Below are positions 1 to 8,330 of a stretch of DNA of 64,000 nt, one piece after another. This DNA is from CAZRCZ01 sp964598765 (lineage in GTDB: Bacteria; Sumerlaeota; Sumerlaeia; MVZB01; JAJFLK01). The notes below the pieces were generated by a model. The model worked only from the letters and a program-made list of their open reading frames with translations. It searched no databases and had not been told where the DNA came from. The DNA lies in the NCBI GenBank assembly GCA_964598765.1, contig CAZRCZ010000001.1:62001-126000 (forward strand), read 5' to 3'. The translations under genes and the position numbers were made by a program. Positions within the stretch are counted from its first letter, which is position 1; each line of letters begins with the position of its first letter.

Positions 1-158
1 AATTCGCCTTTTGGGTGGGGCGGGGTGTAAGATGCCCCCTTCTCACGATGCGGGCGCGATGGTGATCGCGATTTCTTCCGGCAATTCCGAATGTCCGGCG
101 GGGCAAAGCGGCCGGGCTGGAACCCGCTTCATAATTGATCTTTTGGAAAGGGCCTGCG

Positions 159-1205
159 ATGCAACCCAAGTCTCAAACCGAACAAAACGCCAACGGGATT
201 TTGAAATATCTCCGGCAATACATGGATTTGCGGTTCGGCCATGCGGCACGGCTCAGTCCCAAAATCCGAACGGCGGAGGCCGACATTAAGTGGCATCAGT
301 TGGACGCGATGCGCTCGCTCTTATACAAAATGCGTCCCGTGGGAGAAAATCGCTACGCCGTGGCCGACTTGTTGGCCTCCTTCAACGCCGATTGGCGGCG
401 CGATTTGTTTAAACCCAAGGGACAGCTTTCCATCATGAACGAGATCATGACGGGCGCAGCGGAAGAAACCTCCAAAGCGACGGGATTGGGCGGGATTCGC
501 GATTTGCGTACGTTTTATCAAGCCATTGATCCCGCGTTGAAATCCTTGGTGGAATTAATGCAGACGTGGATTTGGTGGGACATCGCCGACGCCGGCGACA
601 TGAGCCTCTTCGAGACGCAAACCGACCGGCTTCGCATTCTGCTCAAATCGCAACTCAACGAAGGCTTGCTCGCGTTTTACGTCAAGGAAATGAAAAAGGG
701 GGAGCAGTCCTTTTCGAATCCGTCCAAGGAGGACATTTTGGATTTCGAGTTTTACCGGACCGAAGGGCTTGTGAGGGCGGTGGAGTATCGTAGAGGCAAC
801 GACGAAGCGCATCAGCAGATCATCGCGCGCGAAGCGACCGAAGACCGCGCGTCGGACACGCTGGTCATGCAGTTGGCGCAACATCTGCGCGCGCAAGAAA
901 TGCTCCGGGCGAATCAGCCATTGGATGCTTCGCTGAAGGAGTATTACGGCAAGGTTTTGAAGTGCGAGCCGGCGCAAGTCGCGCCGGAGAAGGCTCTGGA
1001 ATTTGAGCAACGCTACGTCGCTCAGGCCAAACAGGAGATCGTCGCCGCGCTCCAACAAGGGGATGGCGGCGGCGCTCCCTACAATTTTAAGCTTCGACAG
1101 TTGGCCGATTTGCAAAAGCGCATCGAGGTTTTACGCGCCGAAGTCAAACCCCGCGCGCAGGCCAAAACCGAATCGGCGGCGACGGAGGATCGGGGCGCAT
1201 TTTGA
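159..1205 (+). CDS. hypothetical protein
   Basis: Encodes 348 residues of a family I do not recognise. The ATG at 159 is preferred to the in-frame TTG at 135 because GGAAAG ends 8 bases before it. No signal peptide or clear membrane span is visible, so it is probably cytoplasmic. The chain is rich in charged residues and reads as largely helical, with a tryptophan-rich hydrophobic stretch (LMQTWIWWDIAD, about residues 133-144) and a basic Ala/Lys-rich tail. It stands alone: upstream sequence is the window edge and downstream lies a 355-base stretch without a supported gene. Codon use resembles the neighbours, which supports a real gene, but no function can be assigned. Confidence 0.75.
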   Translation: MQPKSQTEQNANGILKYLRQYMDLRFGHAARLSPKIRTAEADIKWHQLDAMRSLLYKMRPVGENRYAVADLLASFNADWRRDLFKPKGQLSIMNEIMTGAAEETSKATGLGGIRDLRTFYQAIDPALKSLVELMQTWIWWDIADAGDMSLFETQTDRLRILLKSQLNEGLLAFYVKEMKKGEQSFSNPSKEDILDFEFYRTEGLVRAVEYRRGNDEAHQQIIAREATEDRASDTLVMQLAQHLRAQEMLRANQPLDASLKEYYGKVLKCEPAQVAPEKALEFEQRYVAQAKQEIVAALQQGDGGGAPYNFKLRQLADLQKRIEVLRAEVKPRAQAKTESAATEDRGAF

Positions 1206-1560
1206 GGGCGTGCTTCAATTTTTGGGGTGAAGAGAACGGAGATGGGTCACAACCTCTTGGATACGATTGGATACGAGCGCCGGATCGTCCTCGGGGGAGA
1301 AACGTCCGGGAAGACGCCCTGCCGCCACTCAACCGCGTGGCTACTTTGGTTAAGCACTGGTTGCTGGGAACGCATCAAGGCGACGTTCGATCCTCGCACT
1401 TGGACTACTCCTCGACGAATTCACGTTCGGTTCAATCGGCGGACCTCCGGCTCGCGGGGATTGCCCTTTCTTGATGGGAGAGACGATCAGCATCTGGTCC
1501 TGTCCGAAGACCGACGTCTGGGGAGGCTTTGCGACCCGCCGAAATAGAAAGGATTGTGCC
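1206..1560. other. intergenic stretch without a supported gene
   Basis: The stretch between the unknown protein and the first esterase contains short open frames on both strands, but none has a convincing ribosome-binding site or a protein-like sequence. The region immediately before 1561 carries AGAAAGGA, which serves as the ribosome-binding site of the next gene. I see no RNA gene or repeat in it. Confidence 0.5.
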
Positions 1561-2775
1561 ATGAGGAATCATCTAAACAGTCAGATATTTTTTCTCGCCC
1601 TGATTTTGACAGTTCGGGCAATCGCGGGGGAAACGCCGCTCAGTCCGGCCACGCTCAAGACCGCGCTGGAATCGCAAAAACCGGAGGACGCCGCGCATTT
1701 AGTCGAACGGATTCGCGCGTGGTTCGGCGCCGAAAACCTCGCCAAGGGGCGCGCGGTCAAGTCCGACGGACTTGACGCGGCTTGGGGCGTGGAAGTCTCC
1801 GGTCTTGCCGAACCGCCCAATGTCGTTTCCGAAGATGGAACGTTCAGCTTAAAGCTGACCCGCGTCGGCGCGGGCGATCTTTACGCAGGAACGGCGACGC
1901 TTTCCGACGGCGCGGGGATGCGCTGGACGTTCGACGCGGCGGGGAAAAAAGTCGGCGGCGGCCAACTGGAAGTCTATGCTCCCCGTCCCGAAAATCAGGA
2001 GCAAGCGGGCGTCCCGAAGGGATCGCTCATTCAGCAAGCGCCGCTTCAAAGCTCGACGTATCCCGGCACGACGCGCGACTGGTGGATTTACGTACCGGCG
2101 CAATACAAACCGGACGCCCCGGCCTGCGTGATGTTTTTTCAAGACGGCGGCGGCATGAAAAATTACGTCCCGACGACGTTCGATAATCTGATCGCCAAGG
2201 GGGAAATGCCCGTGACGGTCGGCGTCTTCATCAATCCCGGCGTTTTCGCCGACAATCGCCCCAACCGCAGTTACGAATACGACATGCTTTCGGATCAATA
2301 CGCGCGATTTTTGCTGGATGAAATTCTGCCGATCGTCGAGGCGAAGGGAAACAAGGGAGAAACGCCGCTCAATCTTCGGCACGACGCGGCGGCGCGCGCG
2401 ATCTGCGGAATCAGCAGTGGCGGCATTTGTTCATGGACAGTCGCGTGGGAACGCCCCGATCAATTCAGCAAGGTTCTTTCATTCGTCGGGAGTTTCACCA
2501 ACATCGCCAGCGGGTCGAGCAAGCGGGACGGCGGGCATAATTATCCCGCGCTCATCCGCAAAACGCCCCGCAAGCCCATCCGCGCCTTTCTTCAAGACGG
2601 CGAAAACGACCTCGACAACGAGCACGGCAACTGGCCGCTCGCCAATCAGGAAATGGCCAAGGCGCTCCAATTCGCGGGATACGATTACAAATTCGTTTTC
2701 GGCCACGGCTTTCACAGCGATCTTCATGGCAGAGCGATCTTGCCGGATGCTTTGCGGTGGTTGTGGAGGGAATGA
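1561..2775 (+). CDS. secreted esterase, enterochelin-esterase-like alpha/beta hydrolase
   Basis: A 404-residue exported hydrolase of the esterase D/Fes type, likely cleaving ester bonds in a carbohydrate-linked or other small substrate outside the cytoplasm. The start at 1561 gives a clean signal peptide (MRNHLNSQIFFLALILTV, cleaved near AIAG) and has AGAAAGGA upstream; the longer frame from 1471 would bury it. After an N-terminal domain of about 160 residues comes the hydrolase domain with the nucleophile elbow GISSG (Ser285) and a C-terminal HGFHSD that probably supplies the catalytic His. Oxyanion-side sequence FFQDGGG is typical of the family. It is followed by another secreted hydrolase 278 bases downstream. 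The substrate cannot be told from sequence. Confidence 0.82.
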   Translation: MRNHLNSQIFFLALILTVRAIAGETPLSPATLKTALESQKPEDAAHLVERIRAWFGAENLAKGRAVKSDGLDAAWGVEVSGLAEPPNVVSEDGTFSLKLTRVGAGDLYAGTATLSDGAGMRWTFDAAGKKVGGGQLEVYAPRPENQEQAGVPKGSLIQQAPLQSSTYPGTTRDWWIYVPAQYKPDAPACVMFFQDGGGMKNYVPTTFDNLIAKGEMPVTVGVFINPGVFADNRPNRSYEYDMLSDQYARFLLDEILPIVEAKGNKGETPLNLRHDAAARAICGISSGGICSWTVAWERPDQFSKVLSFVGSFTNIASGSSKRDGGHNYPALIRKTPRKPIRAFLQDGENDLDNEHGNWPLANQEMAKALQFAGYDYKFVFGHGFHSDLHGRAILPDALRWLWRE

Positions 2776-2856
2776 GAGGCGCAGACATTGCGCCCGTGAA
2801 TCAAATTATTGACGAACGTAAGTCAGAAACGACGACACGCTCCGGGTGCGACCATC

Positions 2857-2896
2857 GAGCAAGAGCAAGATTAAGATTAAGAGCAAGAGCAAGAAA
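2857..2896. repeat. purine-rich AGCAAG/ATTAAG simple repeat
   Basis: Short tandem units of GAGCAAGA and GATTAAGA fill about 40 bases of the 278-base gap between the two esterase genes. A related tract (60531-60570) lies inside the cytochrome b operon. The rest of the gap shows no gene. Confidence 0.7.
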
Positions 2897-3053
2897 ATGC
2901 CCTGTAAGGGCAGGTCACCGGATCGTGTTGACGCTTGCAGGAAGGCGTCCTACACTATTCATCAGGTGCGCGAAAATGCCCGGCCGCGAATGTGAGATTC
3001 CAGCGGCGCCGCGAACCCCTGTCCCTTGGGTGAACAAGGGTAAAAATCAAAAA

Positions 3054-4340
3054 ATGAGACCGTGGGCGCTTCTTTTCCTGATCGGTTGCTTGCCGTTTTG
3101 GCCTGCAGGACAAACTTCGGCGCAGGTTTTGTTTCAGGATCCTATCTTCACGTCGCAAAAGATTGCGAGCCTTGTGTATGGAACCGGTCCGGTTCTGAAT
3201 CCGACGCCCCATGATCGGGATTTGTTGCTCGATTTGTATGTCCCGCAGGGAAGCAATCTCCCCATTCTGCGTCCCGCCTGTATCGTCGTCTTCGGAGGTT
3301 ATTTCATCACCGGAACGCGCGACGAAGGGGGACACGACGCCAACGGCGACGGGAGCATGGACCTGAACACGATGGACGAATACGCGATCGAGCTTGCCAA
3401 GCGCGGCTACGTTTGCGCCTCGATTGATTACCGGCTGATGCCCGAAAAGCCGGTCGTCCGTCCCGAGAACAGCGCGTTTCCCTCGGCCGCCGCATTCGAG
3501 GACATCCGCAAGGCGTTCGATTGGCTTGTCGCCAACGCCGCGACCTACGCCATTGACACCGGCCGCATCGCCATCGGCGGCTATTCCTCCGGCGGCGAAG
3601 TCGTGATGACCGCCGGTTACATCAATGCGAGTTCGGTATCCTATCTCAACTCCGGTCCCTTGCCCGTTCGCGCCGTTTTTAGTTTGTCCGGTAGCATGTT
3701 TGCCGATTACCGCCAATGGTTTGAGTCGACCGATCCTCCTCTTTTTCTCTTTCACGGCACTTGGGATAGCTTCATTCCCAAGGACGTTCCCGACATGATC
3801 AACGCCCGGGCGTTGGAGGTTGGTCTCGATATTCAATACTGGCGGCTCGACGGCGAAGACCATTTCTATCTGATGACGGTTGACGTGATGGGGGAAACCT
3901 TGCTTCAACGGATCGTGGATTTTCTCTACGCCAAGCTCGATTTGGCGAACATTCCGGAATCCGCCGCCCAATTGCTGTATCACACGATCCCATCCCAGCT
4001 GACGACAAACCAAAATTTTACGGCGGGAATATACATGCGAAACAACGGCTATTCGGTTTGGACGTCCCAAGCTTTCTACTCCTTGAGAAAGACGACGGAC
4101 ACCTGCAACTTGGTTGTTCCCGCCCAGTTGGACCTCGTTCCCGGATCGTCGGTCGCGCCGGGGGACACTTATATTTTTTCCGCCACCCTTCAAGCCCCAT
4201 CAAGTCCGCAAACTTGTTCCTTGGGTTTCCAAATGGCGAGGGACTCCTTGGGATTTGGGCCCACCGTGAACTTCAGCGTGAACATCGTTTTACCTACGCC
4301 AACGCCCAACTTGGCCCGCAATTGGTTCGTATATGAATAA
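3054..4340 (+). CDS. secreted alpha/beta hydrolase with C-terminal NBR1-like/Ig-like domain
   Basis: A 428-residue exported carboxylesterase-like hydrolase. The ATG at 3054 opens an evident signal peptide (MRPWALLFLIGCLPFWPAG, cleavage near TSAQ); the long upstream frame is arginine-rich translated noncoding DNA. The hydrolase core has the family's oxyanion region (VVFGGYF), the nucleophile elbow GYSSG (Ser178) and DGEDHFY carrying the likely catalytic His. Residues about 330-428 form a second domain with the pattern NNGYSVW ... PGDTYIFSATLQAP ... LGFQM ... FGPTVNFSV, which resembles NBR1-type Ig-like domains often found at the C-terminus of bacterial surface enzymes. The second-domain assignment is from pattern only. 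Convergent with livF. Confidence 0.78.
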   Translation: MRPWALLFLIGCLPFWPAGQTSAQVLFQDPIFTSQKIASLVYGTGPVLNPTPHDRDLLLDLYVPQGSNLPILRPACIVVFGGYFITGTRDEGGHDANGDGSMDLNTMDEYAIELAKRGYVCASIDYRLMPEKPVVRPENSAFPSAAAFEDIRKAFDWLVANAATYAIDTGRIAIGGYSSGGEVVMTAGYINASSVSYLNSGPLPVRAVFSLSGSMFADYRQWFESTDPPLFLFHGTWDSFIPKDVPDMINARALEVGLDIQYWRLDGEDHFYLMTVDVMGETLLQRIVDFLYAKLDLANIPESAAQLLYHTIPSQLTTNQNFTAGIYMRNNGYSVWTSQAFYSLRKTTDTCNLVVPAQLDLVPGSSVAPGDTYIFSATLQAPSSPQTCSLGFQMARDSLGFGPTVNFSVNIVLPTPTPNLARNWFVYE

Positions 4341-4469
4341 GAATGAAGTCTCGCGAAAAAATTCTCCGACAGAAGCAGAATTGGGGGCTTGTAGGCGCTC
4401 TCCATCGGTGTTTCGAGAAAAAAAGAGCAAAGACTGCCTCGAATGCGTGGCACCTTGCTTTGACAGGCA

Positions 4470-5189
4470 TCACGTCTCTCCCAAATACGCCTCCCTAACT
4501 CGCGGATGCGTGAGGAGCGTCGAAGCCTTGTCCTGCAAAACGATCTGACCGGTTTCCAGAACGCAACCCTGATGCGCGAGTTTCAGGGCAAGCCGCGCAT
4601 TTTGTTCCACGAGCAGGATGGTCATGCCTTGCCGATTTAATTCAGCGATCACCTCAAAAATTTTGGCGACCAGCACGGGAGCAATGCCCATAGAGGGTTC
4701 GTCCATGAGGAGAAGTTTGGGGCGGCTCATGAGCGCCCGCGCGATGGCGAGCATCTGTTGTTCGCCGCCGGAGAGCGTTCCCCCCAGTTGCGAGCGGCGC
4801 TCGCGCAGGACCGGAAAAAGGGCGTGAACTTTTTCCATGTCCTGGGCGATTCCGGTTTCGTCCTTTCGGAGAAAAGCCCCCATCTGAAGATTTTCCAAAA
4901 CGGTCAGGCGCGGAAAAATTTTTCTTCCTTCGGGAACCTGAACCAATCCGAGACGGACGCGGCGATCGGCGGGAATTCCGTTAATCTTCTCCCCTTCAAA
5001 AACAATCTCCCCCGAGTTGATTTTGTTGACGCCGGAAAGACACATGAGCGTCGTGGATTTTCCCGCGCCATTGGCTCCGATCAGCGTGGCGATTTCACCG
5101 CGCCGGACCTCGAACGAAATACCCTTGATTGCTTCAATCGGCCCATATCCGGCGCGGAGATTTTGAACCTTGAGCAGAACCTCGCTCAT
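4470..5189 (-). CDS. livF: branched-chain amino acid-type ABC transporter ATPase LivF
   Basis: One of two ATPases powering a Liv/HAAT-type importer at the cytoplasmic face of the inner membrane; family substrates are branched-chain amino acids, other amino acids, amides or urea. It has 239 residues, normal for LivF. Walker A GANGAGKST is at 38-46, signature LSGGEQQ at 139-145 and Walker B LLLMDEP at 159-165, followed by LivF-typical ILLVEQN. The ATG overlaps the livG stop as ATGA (5186-5189), so the two are translationally coupled. It is the last gene of the minus-strand block livM-livG-livF. Confidence 0.95.
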   Translation of the reverse strand: MSEVLLKVQNLRAGYGPIEAIKGISFEVRRGEIATLIGANGAGKSTTLMCLSGVNKINSGEIVFEGEKINGIPADRRVRLGLVQVPEGRKIFPRLTVLENLQMGAFLRKDETGIAQDMEKVHALFPVLRERRSQLGGTLSGGEQQMLAIARALMSRPKLLLMDEPSMGIAPVLVAKIFEVIAELNRQGMTILLVEQNARLALKLAHQGCVLETGQIVLQDKASTLLTHPRVREAYLGET

Positions 5190-6220
5190 CCGATTTCTTC
5201 CTTCCCCAAATACGCCTCGATGACGCGGGGATCATTTTTGATTTCGCCGGGCGTTCCCTCGGCGATTTTTTCGCCGTAATCCAAAACGGCGATGCGTTCG
5301 GAAATTCCCATGACGACCCGCATGTGATGCTCGATGAGAAGAACCGTCACGCCTCGGTCGCGGATCTTGCGGATAAGAGTCATCAGTCCCGCCGTTTCCG
5401 CGGGGTTCATCCCCGCCGCCGGTTCGTCGAGCAGAAGAAGTTTGGGATCGGTCGCCAACGCGCGCGCGATTTCCAGACGGCGTTGCCGACCATAAGGAAG
5501 ATTCTTCGCGATCTTGAACGCTTCGTCGCGCAGTTCGACAAATTCCAAAAGTTCAAGCGCGCGCTGATTGGAATCTCGCCGCTCGGACCAATAAAGCGGA
5601 AGCCGCAGGGCGTCGTGCCAAAACCGGGCGCGAAGTTTGGCGTCCATTCCCGCCAGCACGTTTTCGAGAACGGTCATGTCTTGGAAAAGTCGGATGTTTT
5701 GGAACGTTCGCGCAATTCCCGCGCGGGCAATGATGTGGGTAGTGAGGCGTGTCCGCCGCCAAACGACCCAAGCGCCGGTCAAACCCAAAATCGCTCCGGC
5801 GCACAACGGAAGCGCGCCGCCGGTCGGAGGTAGACCGCGCAGGAAATCGTAGAGATCGCCCCATGCTTTTCCATAGGGGAACGGTTGTTGGTAAACGAAA
5901 TTCTTCGTGACCGTCGCTTCCCACATCCCCTCCAGATTGACCAGCGTCAACGCGCCGATGGCGGTCGTGATCGCAATGGCGGTGAAACCTAGCAGGGATC
6001 GCGGGGTGATGCGCGCGCGAACGTTCCGATTCTCAAAAAGAATCTGTCCTTCCGTCGGCTCGTAAATCCCCGTGACGGCGTTAAAAAGGGTCGTCTTTCC
6101 CGCGCCGTTGGGACCGATCAGCGAAAAAATCCCCCCTTGCTCAATTTGCAGATCAACCTTGTCCACGGCGGTCAATCCGCCGAATCGCATCGTGAGTTGT
6201 TGAATGTCGAGTTGAGCCAT
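5186..6220 (-). CDS. livG: LivG-type ABC ATPase with an unusual membrane-spanning-like insertion
   Basis: The second ATPase of the Liv-type importer. Walker A GPNGAGKT (36-43), the Q-loop region RTFQNIRLF (171-179), signature LPYGRQRRLEIARAL (241-255) and Walker B LLLLDEPAAGMNP (from 261) are all canonical. The protein is 344 residues, about 90 longer than ordinary LivG. The excess lies at about residues 66-164, between the GQILF strand after Walker A and the Q-loop. It contains two hydrophobic segments (about 75-95 and 135-155) separated by a polar, aromatic loop. The flanking LivG sequence is uninterrupted and in frame, so this is an inserted domain rather than a frameshift. It lies 18 bases after livM and overlaps livF. 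Confidence 0.93.
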   Translation of the reverse strand: MAQLDIQQLTMRFGGLTAVDKVDLQIEQGGIFSLIGPNGAGKTTLFNAVTGIYEPTEGQILFENRNVRARITPRSLLGFTAIAITTAIGALTLVNLEGMWEATVTKNFVYQQPFPYGKAWGDLYDFLRGLPPTGGALPLCAGAILGLTGAWVVWRRTRLTTHIIARAGIARTFQNIRLFQDMTVLENVLAGMDAKLRARFWHDALRLPLYWSERRDSNQRALELLEFVELRDEAFKIAKNLPYGRQRRLEIARALATDPKLLLLDEPAAGMNPAETAGLMTLIRKIRDRGVTVLLIEHHMRVVMGISERIAVLDYGEKIAEGTPGEIKNDPRVIEAYLGKEEIG

Positions 6221-6238
6221 GTCAATTAAAGCAATTTA

Positions 6239-7291
6239 TTAATGGTGGATTTCCGCCTTCACCCGACGGGAGGGAAGAAAACCCTCGGGCTTGAAACGCA
6301 TCATCAGAACCAAACCCAGACCGAAGATCATAAACTTCCAACTCGCCGGATTGGTGAAGACATTGTCGCTCGACGCCCAACCCCGATGCGCGAAGACGTC
6401 CGACAGCTTGTCGAGCACGATGGAATCCAATCCATTGACGATCAACGCGCCGAGCAAAACACCGACGATGCTTCCCATCCCGCCGACGATCACAATGCAA
6501 AGCGTGATGATCGAAACCGAAAAATCATACGTGCTCGGCTCGCCGCTGGTCCCCAACATGCTGACCCAGAGCGCGCCGGCCAGACTGCAAAACGCCGCGC
6601 CGATTCCGAACGCGAACAATTTGGTTCGGACCGGATTGATCCCCATGCAGGAGGCGGCGAGTTCGTCCTCGCGGATGGCGATCCAAGCTCTGCCAAGACG
6701 CGAATTTTCCAAGTTGCGATTCAGAATCACCAATACCGCGACCATGCCAAGGAAAAGATAATACCAAGGACGGGTTTCGGCGGGCGTGAAGGTGTAACCG
6801 AAAAGCGAAGGGGGAGGCAAAGGATTGATCCCCTGCGTGCCCTTCGTAATCGTGTCCAAATTCTTGAGGAGGTCCTGAACGATCTCACCGAAGCCGAGCG
6901 TGACGATGGCTATGTAGTCCCCACGCAGACGAAGCGTCGGCGAACCCAAAAGCAATCCCGCCGCCGCGCCGATCAGCGGCGTCACCGCGACCGCCGGCCA
7001 GAATCCGATGCGATACGGATAATTCTCGCACGTCAGAATCGCATACGCATACGCGCCGATGGCCATGAACGCCGCGCATCCGAGATTCAAAAGCCCGGTG
7101 AATCCGGTGACGACGTTCAATCCCAGACCCATGATGGCGTAAATGAAAATGGGGCGCATGAGATCGGCGGTGCGGAACGCTTCGGGAAGAACTGCGTCCA
7201 CCACGGGCAAAATCAACGCCACGCCGAGGAAGACGAGCAACAACCGGGTTCCGCGCACGAATGGAATTTGAAGTGGAGTGAAATCGCCCAT
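6239..7291 (-). CDS. livM: branched-chain amino acid-type ABC transporter permease LivM
   Basis: Inner-membrane permease of the Liv-type importer, 350 residues with about ten hydrophobic helices and the family's cytoplasmic contact region (GRAWIAIREDELAASCMGI) that meets the ATPases. Conserved LivM blocks such as NVVTGFTGLLNLGCAAFMAIGA, split here only by wording, are present near residues 60-80. The partner permease LivH and the binding protein LivJ/K, normally adjacent, are not in this window. The gene begins at ATG 7291 with only a weak purine-rich upstream site and heads the livM-livG-livF set. An inverted repeat separates it from the dehydrogenase gene upstream. Confidence 0.95.
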   Translation of the reverse strand: MGDFTPLQIPFVRGTRLLLVFLGVALILPVVDAVLPEAFRTADLMRPIFIYAIMGLGLNVVTGFTGLLNLGCAAFMAIGAYAYAILTCENYPYRIGFWPAVAVTPLIGAAAGLLLGSPTLRLRGDYIAIVTLGFGEIVQDLLKNLDTITKGTQGINPLPPPSLFGYTFTPAETRPWYYLFLGMVAVLVILNRNLENSRLGRAWIAIREDELAASCMGINPVRTKLFAFGIGAAFCSLAGALWVSMLGTSGEPSTYDFSVSIITLCIVIVGGMGSIVGVLLGALIVNGLDSIVLDKLSDVFAHRGWASSDNVFTNPASWKFMIFGLGLVLMMRFKPEGFLPSRRVKAEIHH

Positions 7292-7311
7292 GCTTAGAGT
7301 TTATCCGAAAA

Positions 7312-7382
7312 TGTGGCACCGGCGCCCTTGCCGGTGATGGGATGGCCGGAGGGTTCCACAGCCGAGGGCGGCTGTGCCACAT
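7312..7382. repeat. intergenic inverted repeat (ATGTGGCAC ... GTGCCACAT)
   Basis: Nine-base arms ATGTGGCAC (7312-7320) and GTGCCACAT (7374-7382) flank a GC-rich interior with its own short complementary words. It lies between livM and the dehydrogenase gene. No terminal T run is present, so it looks like a dispersed palindrome rather than a simple terminator. Confidence 0.65.
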
Positions 7383-7439
7383 GGTTGTTTTTGCATTTAC
7401 CCATGAATTTTCGGATCGGCTCTTAAACCAAAAAACTCC

Positions 7440-8207
7440 TTACTTCGGCGCCATGCGGATCGCGCCGTCCAGCCGGATCACCTCGCCGTTCAGCATCGGG
7501 TTCTCGATGATCTGTTTGGCGAGCAGAGCGTATTCGCTCGGTTTGCCCAAGCGCGGAGGAAAAGGAACCTGCGCGCCGAGTGATTTCTTTGCGTCCTCCG
7601 GCAATCGCGCCAAGAGCGGCGTATCGAAAAGTCCGGGGGCGATGGTCATGACGCGAATCCCGTGACGGGAGAGGTCGCGCGCGATGGGGAGCGTCATGCC
7701 GACGATGCCCCCTTTCGAGGCGGAATATGCGCTCTGCCCGATCTGGCCGTCAAATGCCGCGACGCTCGCCGTGTTCACGATGACACCCCGTTCTCCTTCG
7801 TCGTCCGGCTCGTTCTTGCTCATTTGAAACGCCGCTTGTCGGATCAGATCAAACGTCCCGATCAAATTGATCGCAATCGCCGTTTTGAAAACTTCGAGAT
7901 TCGCGGGCGCGTCTTTGGTTATCGTCCGTTGCGCCGCGCCGACCCCCGCGCAGTTGACCGCGACGTGCAATCCGCCGAACGCCTCGACGGCGGTTTTGAT
8001 CGCCGCTTCGATTTGTTCCGACTTGGTGACGTCGGCCTTGGCGAATCGCGCCGACGCTCCAAGCTCGGCGACCAGCTGTCCCCCCATTTTTTCATCGCGG
8101 TCTAAAATGACCGCTTTGCCTCCGTTGGCGACGATCATGCGAATGGTTGCGGCCCCCAATCCGGACGCTCCGCCGCTGACGATGGCGACTTTTCCTTCAA
8201 TTTTCAT
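7440..8207 (-). CDS. short-chain dehydrogenase/reductase, 3-hydroxyacyl-CoA dehydrogenase type II-like
   Basis: A 255-residue cytoplasmic NAD(P)-dependent oxidoreductase of the classical SDR family. It shows the cofactor motif GGASGLG near residue 12, Asp after the second strand (ILDRDE, suggesting NAD preference), NCAG, a catalytic serine in NTASVAAFDG and the YSASK active-site pair. Its overall pattern (VAIVSGGASGLG, TAIAINLIGTF, SRHGIRVMTIAPGLFDTPLL) matches the HSD17B10/type II 3-hydroxyacyl-CoA dehydrogenase branch, which acts in branched-chain amino acid and fatty acid breakdown. Lying upstream of livMGF on the same strand, it would fit amino acid uptake and degradation, but the operon link and substrate are inferred. 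Confidence 0.87.
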   Translation of the reverse strand: MKIEGKVAIVSGGASGLGAATIRMIVANGGKAVILDRDEKMGGQLVAELGASARFAKADVTKSEQIEAAIKTAVEAFGGLHVAVNCAGVGAAQRTITKDAPANLEVFKTAIAINLIGTFDLIRQAAFQMSKNEPDDEGERGVIVNTASVAAFDGQIGQSAYSASKGGIVGMTLPIARDLSRHGIRVMTIAPGLFDTPLLARLPEDAKKSLGAQVPFPPRLGKPSEYALLAKQIIENPMLNGEVIRLDGAIRMAPK

Positions 8208-8262
8208 GGTTCGGTATTTCCATCCCCCTCTGAAATTCCGATGAGATTAAGCCAACTCAGTC

Positions 8263-8330
8263 TTGGAAACAAACGCAAATTCGTTCTTTGTGATTCTTCG
8301 TGCCTTTGTGTCTTTGTGCTTAATCCATTT
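8263..8330. repeat. dispersed intergenic repeat, CTTTGTGTCTTTGTG type
   Basis: A pyrimidine-biased tract with the words TTCGTGCCTTTGTGTCTTTGTG lies between the deacetylase stop and the dehydrogenase start. Closely related words occur at 20909-20940. It overlaps the last codons of the deacetylase gene. Confidence 0.55.

Noticed and set aside
1227..1547. 106-codon plus-strand open frame between the first two genes
   Set aside because: No ribosome-binding site, no recognisable domain, and overlapping frames of equal quality; treated as noncoding.
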